A DNA stretch of 64,000 bases from Candidatus Methylomirabilota bacterium (GCA_035764725.1 DASTYT010000149.1:1-64000); one strand, 5' to 3'. Positions 35,705-45,164 are shown, counted from the first letter of the stretch. Notes: generated by a model not told the origin, from the letters alone. Numbers and translations: made by a program.

Positions 35705-36960
35705 TGCGCCCGCGCCGCTTCGCCGTGGTGCTGCTGATCGCCGGCGTCCTCGCCGCCGGCATCGGGCTCGCCGCCTGCGACAAGGCGGCGGATCCCGCCA
35801 CCGCGAAGAGCCCGCCGCCCGGCGTGGCGGTGACGGTGGCCGACGTCGTCGCCCGCGACGTGCCCGTGCAGGTGAACGCCATCGGCAACGTGCAGGCGCT
35901 CTCGACCGTCTCGGTGCTGTCGATGCTCAACGGCGAAGTGCTGAAGGTGAACTTCAGCGAGGGGCAGGAGGTAGCGGCAGGCGCGCCGCTCTTCACCATC
36001 GATCCGCGCCAGCTTCAGGCGTCGCTGCTCCAGGCGCAGGCGACGCTGGCCCAGCATCAGGCGGCGGTGTTGCAGACCCAGGCCGTCCTGGCCAAGGACT
36101 CCTCCGAGCTCGAGAACGCCAAGGTCGACGAGCGGCGGTACAAGAAGCTCCTCGAGGGCGACTTCGTGGCGCGCGAGCAATACGACCAGATCGCTACCAA
36201 GGTTCGGAGCCTCAGCGCCACCATCGACGCGGACAAGGCGGCGATCGAGACCGCGAAGGCGCTGGTGCGGGCGGACGAGGCCGCGGTGGAGAACGTGCGC
36301 GTGCAGCTCTCCTACACGGAGATCCGCGCGCCCATCGGGGGCCGCACCGGCAGCCTGCTCCTGCACCAGGGGAACGTGGTCAAGGCCAACGACGTCGGCA
36401 ATCCGATGGTCGTGATCAACCAGATCCACCCGATCTACGTCGCCTTCGCGGTGCCCGAGGCGCAGCTCGACGAGATCCAGCGCTATTACCGGGCCGCCGG
36501 CGAGCTCCGGGTCGAGGCACGGCCTCCGGGCGCGCCCGGCACCGTCGCGCGGGGCAAGGTCACCTTCATCAACAACACCGTCGACGCCTCGACGGGGACC
36601 ATCCAGGTCAAGGCCACGTTCCCCAACGACGACAACGCGCTCTGGCCGGGCCAGTTCGTGAACGTCTCCTTGGTCCTCACGCGCCAGCCCAACGCGATCG
36701 TGGTCCCGTCGCAGGCGGTGCAGAGCGGGCAGAAGGGCCAGTACGTGTTCGTGGTGAAGGCCGATCAGACGGTGGAGGCGCGGCCGGTGGTGCCGGGCGC
36801 GGCGGACGGCCGCGACCTGGTGATCACCAGCGGGCTCCGGCCGGGTGAGCGCGTGGTCACGGACGGCCAGCTCCGGCTCGTGCCCGGCGCGCGGGTGGAC
36901 GTGAAGGCGCCGCCGCCGGGCGCGCCCGCCGCGCCCGCGCCCGCCAAGGCAGGCGGATGA
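35704..36960 (+). CDS. RND efflux periplasmic adaptor (membrane fusion protein), lipoprotein
   Basis: 418 residues. Lipoprotein leader with acylated Cys25 (GIGLAAC). The barrel-sandwich halves are visible as VNAIGNVQALSTVSVLSMLNGEVLKVNFSEGQEVAAGAPLFTID and IRAPIGGRTGSLLLHQGNVV, joined by an alpha-helical hairpin (residues 95-205), followed by the beta-barrel (IHPIYVAFAVPEAQLDEIQ) and membrane-proximal domain (FVNVSLVLTRQPNAIVVPSQAVQ). It links the RND pump to an outer-membrane channel. ATGA overlap with the pump gene. An MdtA/AcrA-type protein by organisation. Confidence 0.92.
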   Translation: MRPRRFAVVLLIAGVLAAGIGLAACDKAADPATAKSPPPGVAVTVADVVARDVPVQVNAIGNVQALSTVSVLSMLNGEVLKVNFSEGQEVAAGAPLFTIDPRQLQASLLQAQATLAQHQAAVLQTQAVLAKDSSELENAKVDERRYKKLLEGDFVAREQYDQIATKVRSLSATIDADKAAIETAKALVRADEAAVENVRVQLSYTEIRAPIGGRTGSLLLHQGNVVKANDVGNPMVVINQIHPIYVAFAVPEAQLDEIQRYYRAAGELRVEARPPGAPGTVARGKVTFINNTVDASTGTIQVKATFPNDDNALWPGQFVNVSLVLTRQPNAIVVPSQAVQSGQKGQYVFVVKADQTVEARPVVPGAADGRDLVITSGLRPGERVVTDGQLRLVPGARVDVKAPPPGAPAAPAPAKAGG

Positions 36961-39900
36961 GCACCGATCTCTTCATCCGGCGCCCCGTCATGACGACCCT
37001 GCTCATGGCGGGGATCCTCGTCTTCGGCATCATGGCGTACCGGCTCCTGCCGGTCAGCGACCTGCCCAACATCGACTTCCCGACCATCCAGGTCACCGCG
37101 AGCCTGCCCGGCGCCAGCCCCGACACCATGGCCTCCGCGGTGGCGACGCCGCTCGAGAAGCAGTTCTCGACCATCGCGGGCATCGACTCGATGACCTCGA
37201 CAAGCGCGCTGGGCACGACCCAGATCACCATGCAGTTCACGCTGGACCGCAACATCGACGCGGCGGCGCAGGATGTCCAGGCGGCTATCGCGGCCTCCCA
37301 GAACCAGATGCCGCCGGGCATGCCGACGCCGCCCTCCTACAAGAAGGTGAACCCGGCGGACCAGCCCATCCTCTACCTCGCGGTCAGCTCACCGACCTTG
37401 CCTCTCTATGTGGTGGACGAGTATGCGCAGACCAATTTGGCCCAGCGCATCTCCACCATCAACGGCGTCGCGCAGGTGGGGATCTTCGGCTCGCAGAAGT
37501 ACGCGGTGCGCGTGCAGCTCGATCCCAGCAAGATGGCCACGCTCGGCATCGGCATCGACGAGGTGCAGAAGGCCCTCGCCGACAGCAACGTCAACATGCC
37601 GACGGGCACGCTCTGGGGCCCGAACCAGGCCTTCAGCGTCCAGGCCACCGGCCAGCTTACCAGCGCTCCCGCCTACCGGCCGATGATCGTGGCGTATCGC
37701 AACGGCTCGCCGGTGCGTCTCGAGCAGCTCGGCCGGGTGATCGACGGGGTGCAGACGGACAAGGTGGCCTCCTGGTACAACGACGAGCGCGCGGTGGTGC
37801 TGGCCGTCCAGAAGCAGCCCGGCACCAACACCATCGAGGTAGTGGACTCGATCAATCGCGTGCTGCCGGCGGTGCGGGCGCAGCTGCCTGCCGCGGTGAG
37901 CCTCAACACCCTCTACGACCGATCGGTCTCGATCCGCTCCTCCGTGCACGACGTGCAGTTCACGCTGATGCTGGCCATCGCGCTGGTCGTGCTCGTGATC
38001 TTCCTCTTCTTGAGAAACCTCTCGGCCACGATCATCCCCAGCCTGGCGCTCCCGATGTCGATCGTGGGCACGTTCATGGTGATGTACGTGCTCGGCTACA
38101 CCATCGACAACCTCTCCCTGATGGCGCTGACCCTCGCCGTCGGCTTCATCGTGGACGACGCCATCGTCATGCTCGAGAACATCGTGCGCCACATGGAGGA
38201 GGGGATGCCGCGGATGGAGGCGGCCCTCGTGGGCGCGCGCGAGATCGGCTTCACCATCGTCTCCATGACCGCCTCGCTCGCGGCGGTGTTCCTTCCCGTG
38301 TTGTTCATGGGCGGCATCGTGGGCCGTCTCCTCCACGAATTCGCGGTGGTGATCGGGGCGGCGGTGATCGTGTCCGGCATCGTGTCGCTGACCCTCACGC
38401 CCATGGCGTGCAGCCGCTTCCTGCGCCCGCCGGGCGAGTCGCACGGGCGCGTCTACGCGGCCTCCGAGCGCGTGTTCTCGGCCATGCTCGGGCTCTACCA
38501 GCGCACGCTCACCCCCGTGCTGCATCATCCCCGCTTCACCCTGATGGTCTTCGTGGCTACCGTGGTGCTCACCGGCTACCTCTTCGTGATCGTGCCCAAG
38601 GGCTTCATCCCCAACGAGGACACCGGCCAGGTCTTCGCGTTCACCGAGGCGTCCCAGGACATCTCGTTCGAGGGGATGATGGAGCATCAGGTCAAGGCGG
38701 CGGAGATCGTCCGCCAGCAGCCCTACGTGGACTCGTTCTTCTCCGGCATCGGCGCCAGCGGCTCGAGCGTGGTCATGAACACCGGGCGCATCTTCATGCG
38801 GCTCAAGCCCGCGTCCCAGCGGCCCCCCGCCGAGGAGATCGTGCAGGATCTCCGCAAGAAGCTCTCGGGCATTCCCGGCATGAACGTGTATCCCCAGGTG
38901 CTGCCGACCATCCGCATCGGCGGCAACCTCACCAAAGGCCAGTACCAGTACACGCTGCAGGACGCGGACCTGGGCCGGCTCTACGAGTGGTCGCCTATCC
39001 TCTTCGAGCGCCTGAAGGGGCTGCCCGGCTTCCTCGACGTCAACTCCGACCTCCAGATCTCGAGTCCGCAGGTGCTGGTGGAGATCGACCGCGAGAAGGC
39101 CTCCGCCCTCGGCGTCACCGCGCTCCAGATCGAGGCCGCGCTCAACAATGCCTTCGGCGCGCCCCAGGTCTCGACGATCTACACGCCCACCAACCAGTAC
39201 TGGGTGATGATGGAGCTGATGCCGCAGTACCAGCGCGATCCCGCGGCGCTGGGGACGCTCTACATCCGCTCGAGCGCGGGCAAGCTGGTGCCGCTCGGCA
39301 CGGTGGCCAAGCTGACGCGCACGGTGGGCCCGCTCACCGTCAACCACCTGGGGCAGCTGCCCGCGGTGACGATCTCGTTCAACCTCCAGCCCGGCGTGGC
39401 GCTGGGCGACGCGGTACAGCAAATCCAGAAAGTCGAACGTGAGATCCGCGTGCCCGCGACGCTGAGCACGAGCTTCCAGGGCACCGTGCAGGCCTTCCAG
39501 CGCTCGCTGCAGGGGCTCGGGCTCCTGCTGCTCGCCGCCGTCATCGTGATCTACCTGATCCTCGGCATCCTCTACGAGAGCTTCATCCACCCGCTCACGA
39601 TCCTGTCCGGCCTGCCGTCGGCGGGCGTGGGCGCGCTTCTGACCCTGCTGATCTTCCACCAGGAGCTGAACCTCTACGGCTTCGTCGGCATCATCATGCT
39701 CGTCGGCATCGTGAAGAAGAACGCGATCATGATGATCGACTTCGCCATCGACGCCCAGCGGAGCGGCCGGCCGGCCGCGGAGGCGATCTACCAGGGCTGC
39801 CTGCTGCGCTTCCGTCCCATCATGATGACGACGATGGCCGCCCTCATGGGCACGCTCCCCATCGCGGTGGGGCTCGGCGCCGGCGCCGACTCGCGGCGGT

Positions 39901-40121
39901 CGCTGGGCCTCGCGGTGGTCGGCGGCCTGATCCTTTCCCAGCTCCTCACGCTCTACATCACGCCGGTGATCTACCTCTACCTCGAGCGCTTCCGCGAGCG
40001 GGCCGCGTGGCGGCGTCCCGTCTCGGCACCCGACATGGTGCCGAGCGCTGCCGATCCGCTGAGCGGGCCGGCCGCACCGGCGGTCACGAGGCCCGTGAGC
40101 GGCGGATCGACTCCTCGGTAA
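36957..40121 (+). CDS. RND multidrug efflux pump (AcrB/MdtBC type, HAE1)
   Basis: 1,054 residues. N-terminal FIRRPVMTTLLMAGILVFGIMAYRLLPVSDLPNIDFPTIQVTASLPGASPDTMASAVATPLE is the RND signature; two halves each have one plus five or six TM segments with large periplasmic loops. The proton-relay aspartates are Asp400 and Asp401 in GFIVDDAIVMLENIVRHMEEG; the TM10 lysine equivalent lies in GIVKKNAIMMIDFAI. It exports hydrophobic compounds using proton influx as a trimer with the adaptor upstream. No TolC-like outer-membrane gene follows, so a channel encoded elsewhere must be used. Its 3' end overlaps the convergent DUF1810 gene by 38 bp. Confidence 0.95.
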   Translation: MSTDLFIRRPVMTTLLMAGILVFGIMAYRLLPVSDLPNIDFPTIQVTASLPGASPDTMASAVATPLEKQFSTIAGIDSMTSTSALGTTQITMQFTLDRNIDAAAQDVQAAIAASQNQMPPGMPTPPSYKKVNPADQPILYLAVSSPTLPLYVVDEYAQTNLAQRISTINGVAQVGIFGSQKYAVRVQLDPSKMATLGIGIDEVQKALADSNVNMPTGTLWGPNQAFSVQATGQLTSAPAYRPMIVAYRNGSPVRLEQLGRVIDGVQTDKVASWYNDERAVVLAVQKQPGTNTIEVVDSINRVLPAVRAQLPAAVSLNTLYDRSVSIRSSVHDVQFTLMLAIALVVLVIFLFLRNLSATIIPSLALPMSIVGTFMVMYVLGYTIDNLSLMALTLAVGFIVDDAIVMLENIVRHMEEGMPRMEAALVGAREIGFTIVSMTASLAAVFLPVLFMGGIVGRLLHEFAVVIGAAVIVSGIVSLTLTPMACSRFLRPPGESHGRVYAASERVFSAMLGLYQRTLTPVLHHPRFTLMVFVATVVLTGYLFVIVPKGFIPNEDTGQVFAFTEASQDISFEGMMEHQVKAAEIVRQQPYVDSFFSGIGASGSSVVMNTGRIFMRLKPASQRPPAEEIVQDLRKKLSGIPGMNVYPQVLPTIRIGGNLTKGQYQYTLQDADLGRLYEWSPILFERLKGLPGFLDVNSDLQISSPQVLVEIDREKASALGVTALQIEAALNNAFGAPQVSTIYTPTNQYWVMMELMPQYQRDPAALGTLYIRSSAGKLVPLGTVAKLTRTVGPLTVNHLGQLPAVTISFNLQPGVALGDAVQQIQKVEREIRVPATLSTSFQGTVQAFQRSLQGLGLLLLAAVIVIYLILGILYESFIHPLTILSGLPSAGVGALLTLLIFHQELNLYGFVGIIMLVGIVKKNAIMMIDFAIDAQRSGRPAAEAIYQGCLLRFRPIMMTTMAALMGTLPIAVGLGAGADSRRSLGLAVVGGLILSQLLTLYITPVIYLYLERFRERAAWRRPVSAPDMVPSAADPLSGPAAPAVTRPVSGGSTPR

Positions 40122-40593
40122 ATCGGCAGGGCGGATAGCCCTGCGCCGCCGCGGCGGCCAGGATCGTCTCCGCGTGGCCGGCCATGATCGCAACGCGCGG
40201 GGGCGGGCCCTCGCCGCCCAGCCGGTGGGCCACGTGGCGGAACAGGGTCATGCACGACACGAGCTTCTGGGCGTCGATCATCCCGCCCATCAGGGTCTCG
40301 AGGTCGAGCGGCCGTGGGCCGGCCAGGTGGGACCGCACCACCCCGGCCGCCTCCACCAGGCGCTCGCCGAGCACGGAATCGCGAAGGTAGTCGGCGGCTT
40401 CGTCGAGCCCGGCGATCCCGTAGTACGTGCTGTTGTGCGATTGCCCGAGGCCCCGGAGCTGCGGGAACACCCACCAGATCCAGTGGCCGGTCTTCCGCCC
40501 GTCGCGCAGCTCGCGTAGCGCGGCGTCGAAGCCGGCCCACGACGCGGCCTGGGCCTCGTGGAAGCGCGCCAGCCCCGAGGCCCCGCGCGGCAG
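40084..40593 (-). CDS. DUF1810 family protein
   Basis: About 169 residues. The core LARFHEAQ, FDAALRELRDGRKTGHWIWWVFPQLRGLGQS, YYGIAGLDEAADYLRDSVLGERLVEAAGVV and DAQKLVSCMTLFRHVA is the DUF1810 pattern; the family (calpastatin-like name in older annotations) has no firm biochemical role. No ATG/GTG/TTG is available close to the homologous start; a CTG at 40593 preceded by GGAG at the end of the enoyl-CoA hydratase gene is my best choice, and a start further upstream would overlap that gene. The 3' end overlaps the RND pump gene tail to tail. Confidence 0.75.
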   Translation of the reverse strand: MPRGASGLARFHEAQAASWAGFDAALRELRDGRKTGHWIWWVFPQLRGLGQSHNSTYYGIAGLDEAADYLRDSVLGERLVEAAGVVRSHLAGPRPLDLETLMGGMIDAQKLVSCMTLFRHVAHRLGGEGPPPRVAIMAGHAETILAAAAAQGYPPCRFTEESIRRSRAS

Positions 40594-40595
40594 GG

Positions 40596-41414
40596 CTACT
40601 CCGCGAACTGGGCGGCGCGCCACTTGAGGGCCGCGCCCAGCCCTTCCTTCTCGCGGATCTCGTCGAACTTCATCCCGACCTCGGTGCGCGCGGCGTAGAG
40701 GGGCGCGAGCACGTCGAGGCCGGCGAGCATCGCATTGCGAAAGCCCGCCGCCTCCGCCCCGCGCCGCGTCGCGAGCTTGGTCCCCATCAGCGCCTCCGGC
40801 GAGATGAGGGCGAGGCGGCGCGCCCACTTGAGCGTCGCCGCCTCGAGCTGGGCGCGGGGGACGACGCGGTTCACCATCCCGTACTCGAGGGCCTTCTTCG
40901 CGTCGATGGGATCGCCCGAGTAGAGCATCTCGCGCGCGCGGCGCAGGCCGATCACGAACGGCATCACCAGGCCGGGCCCCACGTTGGAGAAGCGGATCTC
41001 GGGCTCGCCGAAGGTCGCGTCGTCCGCGGCGATGGCAAGATCGCAGAGCATCATGAGCTCACAGCCGCCGCCGAGGCAGTGCCCTTGCACGGAGGCGATC
41101 ACCGGCTTGCGCATGTCCCACGGCGTCATCTCGAGTCGGATGTCATCGGTGAGCGACTCGTGCCAGGCGAGCGCGTTGCCGCGCCGGGCCGCACGCGCGG
41201 GGTTGGGGGAGATGTCGTAGCCGGCGCTGAACGCGCGCCCCTCCGCACGCAGCACCACCACGCTGGTGGCGGGGTCGGCGTCGGCGGCGAGGAGCCGCTC
41301 GATGAGCAGGTGCTTGAGCTCCAGGCTGATCGCGTTGAGCTTGTCGGGGCGATTGATCGTGACGACGCCGACCTTGCCGTCCACGGTATAGAGCACGAGC
41401 TGGTCCGCGGCCAT
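40596..41414 (-). CDS. enoyl-CoA hydratase/isomerase (crotonase family)
   Basis: 272 residues from ATG 41414. Crotonase signatures: TINRPDKLNAISLELK near the N-terminus, the oxyanion-hole segments RAFSAGYDIS and VIASVQGHCLGGGCELMMLCDLAIAADDATFGEPEIRFSNVGPG, and MVNRVVP. The two glutamates of authentic hydratases map to the CELMML and EPEIRF segments, so hydratase activity is plausible, though the family also includes isomerases and hydrolases. It lies 8 bp downstream of the NDP-forming acyl-CoA ligase, so both probably belong to one acyl-CoA catabolic operon. Confidence 0.9.
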   Translation of the reverse strand: MAADQLVLYTVDGKVGVVTINRPDKLNAISLELKHLLIERLLAADADPATSVVVLRAEGRAFSAGYDISPNPARAARRGNALAWHESLTDDIRLEMTPWDMRKPVIASVQGHCLGGGCELMMLCDLAIAADDATFGEPEIRFSNVGPGLVMPFVIGLRRAREMLYSGDPIDAKKALEYGMVNRVVPRAQLEAATLKWARRLALISPEALMGTKLATRRGAEAAGFRNAMLAGLDVLAPLYAARTEVGMKFDEIREKEGLGAALKWRAAQFAE

Positions 41415-41422
41415 GGGGGTCC

Positions 41423-43504
41423 TCAGCGCGCCGCCCGCGGGACGATGAGCGCGTCGACGACGACGCAGCCCTGGCCCCGAGGCAGCACCTTGATGGGGTT
41501 GAGATCGATCTCGGCGATGGCGCTCCGGTCGTTCCAGGCGAAATCGGCGAGGGCGTCGAGGCAGGCGGCCAGGCGCTCCACATCCGCCGGCGGCGCGCCG
41601 CGGAAGCCACCCAGCAGCTTCGCCGCCGCGGGCACCTCCGCGATCATGGCGGCCGCCTCGCCCACGCGGAGGGGCAGCGTGCGGAGCGCCACGCTGCCGA
41701 AGGCCTCCGCCGTGACCCCGCCCAGGCCGAACGCCAGCAGCGGGCCGAAGTCCGCGTCGTGCGTGACGCCGGCGAGCACTTCCACGCCGCCCCGCACCAT
41801 CTGCTGGACGAGGAAGCCCGCAATCGAGATGTCGCCGAGCTTCCCCGCGCGAACGGCCGCCATGTGTTGCCAGGCCTCGGCCAGCTCGCGTGTGTCCCGC
41901 AGGCCGACGGCCACCAGTCCCAGCTCCGAGCGGTGCGGGACCTCGTCGGCCACGAGCTTGAGGACGACCGGATAGCCGATGGCTTCGGCGGCCTTCACCG
42001 CCTCGTCGACCGTGGCACATAGGGTCTCGCGCACCACCGGCAGCCCGGCCTCGGCGAGCAGGCGCTTGGCGTCGTGCTCGTGTATCGTCCGTCGAGCCGT
42101 GCCCGGCGGCGTCACGGCCGCCAGTGTCGGCAACGTCCGCGCCGGCGCGGGACGCGGCGGGGGAGGCGGCGCCGCCCAGCGGGCCAGCCGATCGATGGCG
42201 CGCAGCCCCTGCCGCGTGCCGCCGACCATGGCGATGCCCTCGCGGCTCAGGAGCTCGCGTTGATCCCGCCGGAAGATGCCGGCCCGCGTGCCCATCAGAT
42301 AGAAGGGCTTGCTCGCTCCCTTGGCGCCCTCCACCAGGAGGCGGGCGTAGGTCATGAAGCGCTCCGCCGTGCCCAGGGGCGAGTCATCGATGCTGTCGGT
42401 GCACCACACCACCGCGTCGACGTCGGGATCCGCTCCCAGCGTCTTCAGGGCATGCGGCACATTGGCCTGGAAATCGCCGTTGCCCCAGGAATCGAGAGGA
42501 TTGCCGTCGCCCGCGACCGAGCCGATCACGCGCGCGGCCTCCGCCCGAGTGGCGGGCGAGAGCGCCGGCAGCTCGAGCCCCACGCTCGCGGCCACGTCGA
42601 GGATCAGCTCGGTGTGGCCGCCGGAGTTGGTCACCACGGCGATGCGCCGCCCGGCGGGCCGCCGGGCGCCCTGGCACGCGGCGAGCACCTCCGTCAGCTC
42701 GTCCATGTCGTAGACCTCGATGGCCCGGTGCGCGCGGAGCACCGCCTCGAACACGCGCGACTCGCCGGCGAGACCGCCGGTGTGACTGGTGATGGCGCGC
42801 CGGGCGCGCTCGCTCCGGCCCACCTTCAGGACCACCACCGGCTTGCCGAGCGCGACGGCGCGATCGAGGGCCGCCACGACGCGCTCCGGCTGACGCACGC
42901 TCTCGAGGAACATGGCGATGACGTGTGTGGCCGGATCGTCGATCATGTACTCCAGGGCGTCGGCGGCCACGATGATGGCCTCGTTGCCCGTGGAAATGAC
43001 GCGGCTGAACCCGAAGCGGCGACAATCAGCCAGGAGCCCGATGGCGATGGAGCCGCTCTGGGAAATCAGTCCGACATTGCCGGGAAGCCCCGCCGGGTCG
43101 CGCAGAGGGTTCAGGTAGACCAGGCTCCGCTCGTGCGGGCTGATCACGCCCATGCAGTTGGGCCCGCAGAAGGCAATGCCCGCCTCGCGGCAGATCGCGA
43201 CCAGCTCCTCCTGGCGCCGCTTGCCGGCGTCATCGCTCTCGGCAAATCCCGCGTCGAACGCCACGCCGGCGCGAATGCCCCGGGCTGCCCCCGCGCGCAG
43301 CCCGTCGATGACGCGCTCGTGGTTGACGCAGAACGCGAGCACGTCGACGCCCACCGGCAACGCTTCGATGGCGGGATAGCAGCGGAGCCCGAGCAGCGTC
43401 TCATAGCGTGGATTGATCGGGTAGATGTCGCCGGGGAACCCGATGCGCTGGAGGTTCTCGACGATGATGCGGCCGACCGACGGCCGCTCGGAGGCGCCGA
43501 GCAC
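41423..43504 (-). CDS. NDP-forming acyl-CoA synthetase (acetate--CoA ligase-like, fused alpha-beta)
   Basis: 693 residues as shown from GTG 43504; translation probably begins 13 codons upstream at an ATC (43543-43541), which sits 8 nt after a perfect GAGGAGG and restores the family N-terminus DLDALLKPRSVAVLGAS. Between that ATC and the upstream in-frame TGA there is no ATG, GTG, TTG or CTG. Domains: CoA-binding Rossmann (1-130), succinyl-CoA-synthetase-like ligase domain with NVGLISQSGSIAIGL and TGNEAIIVAADALEYM (150-290), a second CoA-ligase domain (300-450, GRRIAVVTNSGG), and a C-terminal ATP-grasp module (about 490-690, GYPVVLKLVADEVPHRSELGLV, EIDLNPIKVLP). It makes acyl-CoA from acid, CoA and ATP, giving ADP or AMP class products via phosphohistidine. 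Confidence 0.9.
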   Translation of the reverse strand: MLGASERPSVGRIIVENLQRIGFPGDIYPINPRYETLLGLRCYPAIEALPVGVDVLAFCVNHERVIDGLRAGAARGIRAGVAFDAGFAESDDAGKRRQEELVAICREAGIAFCGPNCMGVISPHERSLVYLNPLRDPAGLPGNVGLISQSGSIAIGLLADCRRFGFSRVISTGNEAIIVAADALEYMIDDPATHVIAMFLESVRQPERVVAALDRAVALGKPVVVLKVGRSERARRAITSHTGGLAGESRVFEAVLRAHRAIEVYDMDELTEVLAACQGARRPAGRRIAVVTNSGGHTELILDVAASVGLELPALSPATRAEAARVIGSVAGDGNPLDSWGNGDFQANVPHALKTLGADPDVDAVVWCTDSIDDSPLGTAERFMTYARLLVEGAKGASKPFYLMGTRAGIFRRDQRELLSREGIAMVGGTRQGLRAIDRLARWAAPPPPPRPAPARTLPTLAAVTPPGTARRTIHEHDAKRLLAEAGLPVVRETLCATVDEAVKAAEAIGYPVVLKLVADEVPHRSELGLVAVGLRDTRELAEAWQHMAAVRAGKLGDISIAGFLVQQMVRGGVEVLAGVTHDADFGPLLAFGLGGVTAEAFGSVALRTLPLRVGEAAAMIAEVPAAAKLLGGFRGAPPADVERLAACLDALADFAWNDRSAIAEIDLNPIKVLPRGQGCVVVDALIVPRAAR

Positions 43505-43629
43505 GGCGACGGAGCGAGGCTTGAGGAGCGCGTCGAGGTCGATGGCCGGATCCTCCTCGCGGGTGCCGGCGCATGATGCCGCGCCCGCGGCCGCCTGTCA
43601 AACGCAGACTCGCGGTATAATCGGGCCCC

Positions 43630-44000
43630 ATCAGCGAGTCCCTCGACGCCGAGCCGGCGGCTACCGAACGCCGCCAGCGGGCGGTCCAGGCGCAAAGTGG
43701 GGCGGCCCGGCCGCGGTGCTGGGCATCAACGACGGGCGATGGCCGCGGGGGAGTACGTCTCGATGCGCGCCCAAGTCGAGCTACTCGAGCGCCTCCTCGA
43801 GGAAGAGCACCAGGCCATGGCCCAGCGCGTGAGCGTGCGGTGATCCGCGGCCCGCTCACGCGCAGCGGCTGGGCGGCACGCTCGGCTATCTCTCCAACGG
43901 GCGCGTGGCCGCCTCGGCGCTCCGCCAGCTCCTGATCGTCGCGATGGCTTCCGCCGTGACGTTCCTCATCGGCGAGCTGCTGGGCGTCGCAGCGTCGTAG
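43630..44000 (+). pseudogene. VIT1/CCC1-family transporter, heavily deleted remnant
   Basis: Three pieces in order but in shifting frames: ISESLDAEPAATERRQRAVQAQSGA followed after a +1 shift by AAVLGINDG; then MAAGEYVSMRAQVELLERLLEEEHQ, the hallmark of VIT-family iron/manganese transporters; then VAASALRQLLIVAMASAVTFLIGELLGVAAS and a stop. Most of the ~230-residue middle region is missing. The former start also reads ATC. A TATAAT lies just upstream at 43616-43621. This pseudogene fills the gap between the acyl-CoA ligase and the MDR dehydrogenase. Confidence 0.8.
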
Positions 44001-44015
44001 CGCCGGCGGGCCGCC

Positions 44016-45164
44016 TCACAACCCCTTGTTGGGGTTGATCAGGTACTTCGCGCCCGTCCCCATCTGGCCGTAGACGGCGATCTCCTTCAGATCGAGCGCG
44101 CCCGCGAGCGACACCTCCTTCGTGTAGTGGCTCGCGAACGTGGTCTTGACCTCCGCGGCCACCCGCTCGCGGAGCTTCTGGGCCGCCTCGAAGCCGATCT
44201 TCTGGAGGAAGGGCGTGAGAAGCCAGCCGCCAATCCCCCACGCCATGCCGAACGCGCGCGTGAACGTGGTGGGTGTCCGGTCGAGTCCGCCGTAGATGTA
44301 GACCTGCTTGTGCACGGTGGAGCCGTAGCGGCTGTACTCCTTGGCGGTGCGATTGGCGGCGATCTCCATGGCGGTGAGGATCTGGCCGGCCAAGGGCCCG
44401 CCACCCGTCGCGTCGAAGCCGATGGTGGCCCCGGTCGCCACGAGCGCCTCGGTGAGGTCGTCCATGAAGGTGGGCGCGCTCGACACGCAGACGTAGGTGG
44501 CCCCTATCTTCTTCAGCACATCCGCCGACTCCGGCTTCCGGACGATGTTCACCAGCGGCACCTTGTCCTTGAGGCAGATCTTCTGGAGCATCTGCCCGAG
44601 ATTGGAGGCCGCCGCGGTGTGCACGAGCGCCTTGTGGCCTTCCGCGCGCATGGTCTCCACCATGCCGAGTGCGGTGAGGGGATTGACGAAGCAGGACGCC
44701 CCTTCCGCCGGCGTCGTGCCCGGCGGCAGCACCAGGCACTGCACCGCTTTGATACAGCGGTATTGCGTGTACATCGAGCCGCCGAGAATCGCGACGGTCT
44801 TGCCCAGCAGCGCCTGCGCCGCGGGTGACGCGCCCGCCTTCACGACGACGCCGGCGCCCTCGTTGCCCACCGGGAGCGGCTGATCGAAGCGCCCGGCGAG
44901 CCCCTTGAGCGCCGCCGCCGGAACGGTCGCCGTCACCACGGGACTCTGTGATGTGCCGGACGCTTTCGCGGCGCTCATGTCCGCGCCCGCGAAGAGGAGG
45001 CCCTGGTCGGAGGGATTGATGGGCGAGGCTTCCATCCGGACGATGACTTCCTCCGGCTTCGGCTCGGGCGTGGGCACGCTCGTGAGCGAGAGCTCGAGCG
45101 TGCCGTCCTTCTTCACGAGAGTGCGGAGCTGAAGGCCGGTGGCGGGCACGGTGGCCGTAGTCAT
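44016..45164 (-). CDS. zinc-binding dehydrogenase-like protein of the MDR superfamily
   Basis: 382 residues from ATG 45164, which has an AAAGGAG site upstream. The GroES-like part reads EVIVRMEASPINPSDQGLLF and LPVGNEGAGVVVKAG; the nucleotide-binding part has FVNPLTALGMVETMRAEGHKALVHTAAASNLGQML and IGFDATGGGPLAG. The cysteine ligands of true alcohol dehydrogenases are absent, placing it with the quinone-oxidoreductase/enoyl-reductase branch (NADPH:quinone reductase-like). Substrate unknown. It is a single gene flanked by a pseudogene and a divergent membrane protein. Confidence 0.88.
   Translation of the reverse strand: MTTATVPATGLQLRTLVKKDGTLELSLTSVPTPEPKPEEVIVRMEASPINPSDQGLLFAGADMSAAKASGTSQSPVVTATVPAAALKGLAGRFDQPLPVGNEGAGVVVKAGASPAAQALLGKTVAILGGSMYTQYRCIKAVQCLVLPPGTTPAEGASCFVNPLTALGMVETMRAEGHKALVHTAAASNLGQMLQKICLKDKVPLVNIVRKPESADVLKKIGATYVCVSSAPTFMDDLTEALVATGATIGFDATGGGPLAGQILTAMEIAANRTAKEYSRYGSTVHKQVYIYGGLDRTPTTFTRAFGMAWGIGGWLLTPFLQKIGFEAAQKLRERVAAEVKTTFASHYTKEVSLAGALDLKEIAVYGQMGTGAKYLINPNKGL

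Noticed and set aside
37389..40193. 934-codon minus-strand frame opposite the RND pump
   Set aside because: His/Asp-rich low-complexity translation typical of antisense frames in high-GC genes; the pump on the plus strand is unambiguous.
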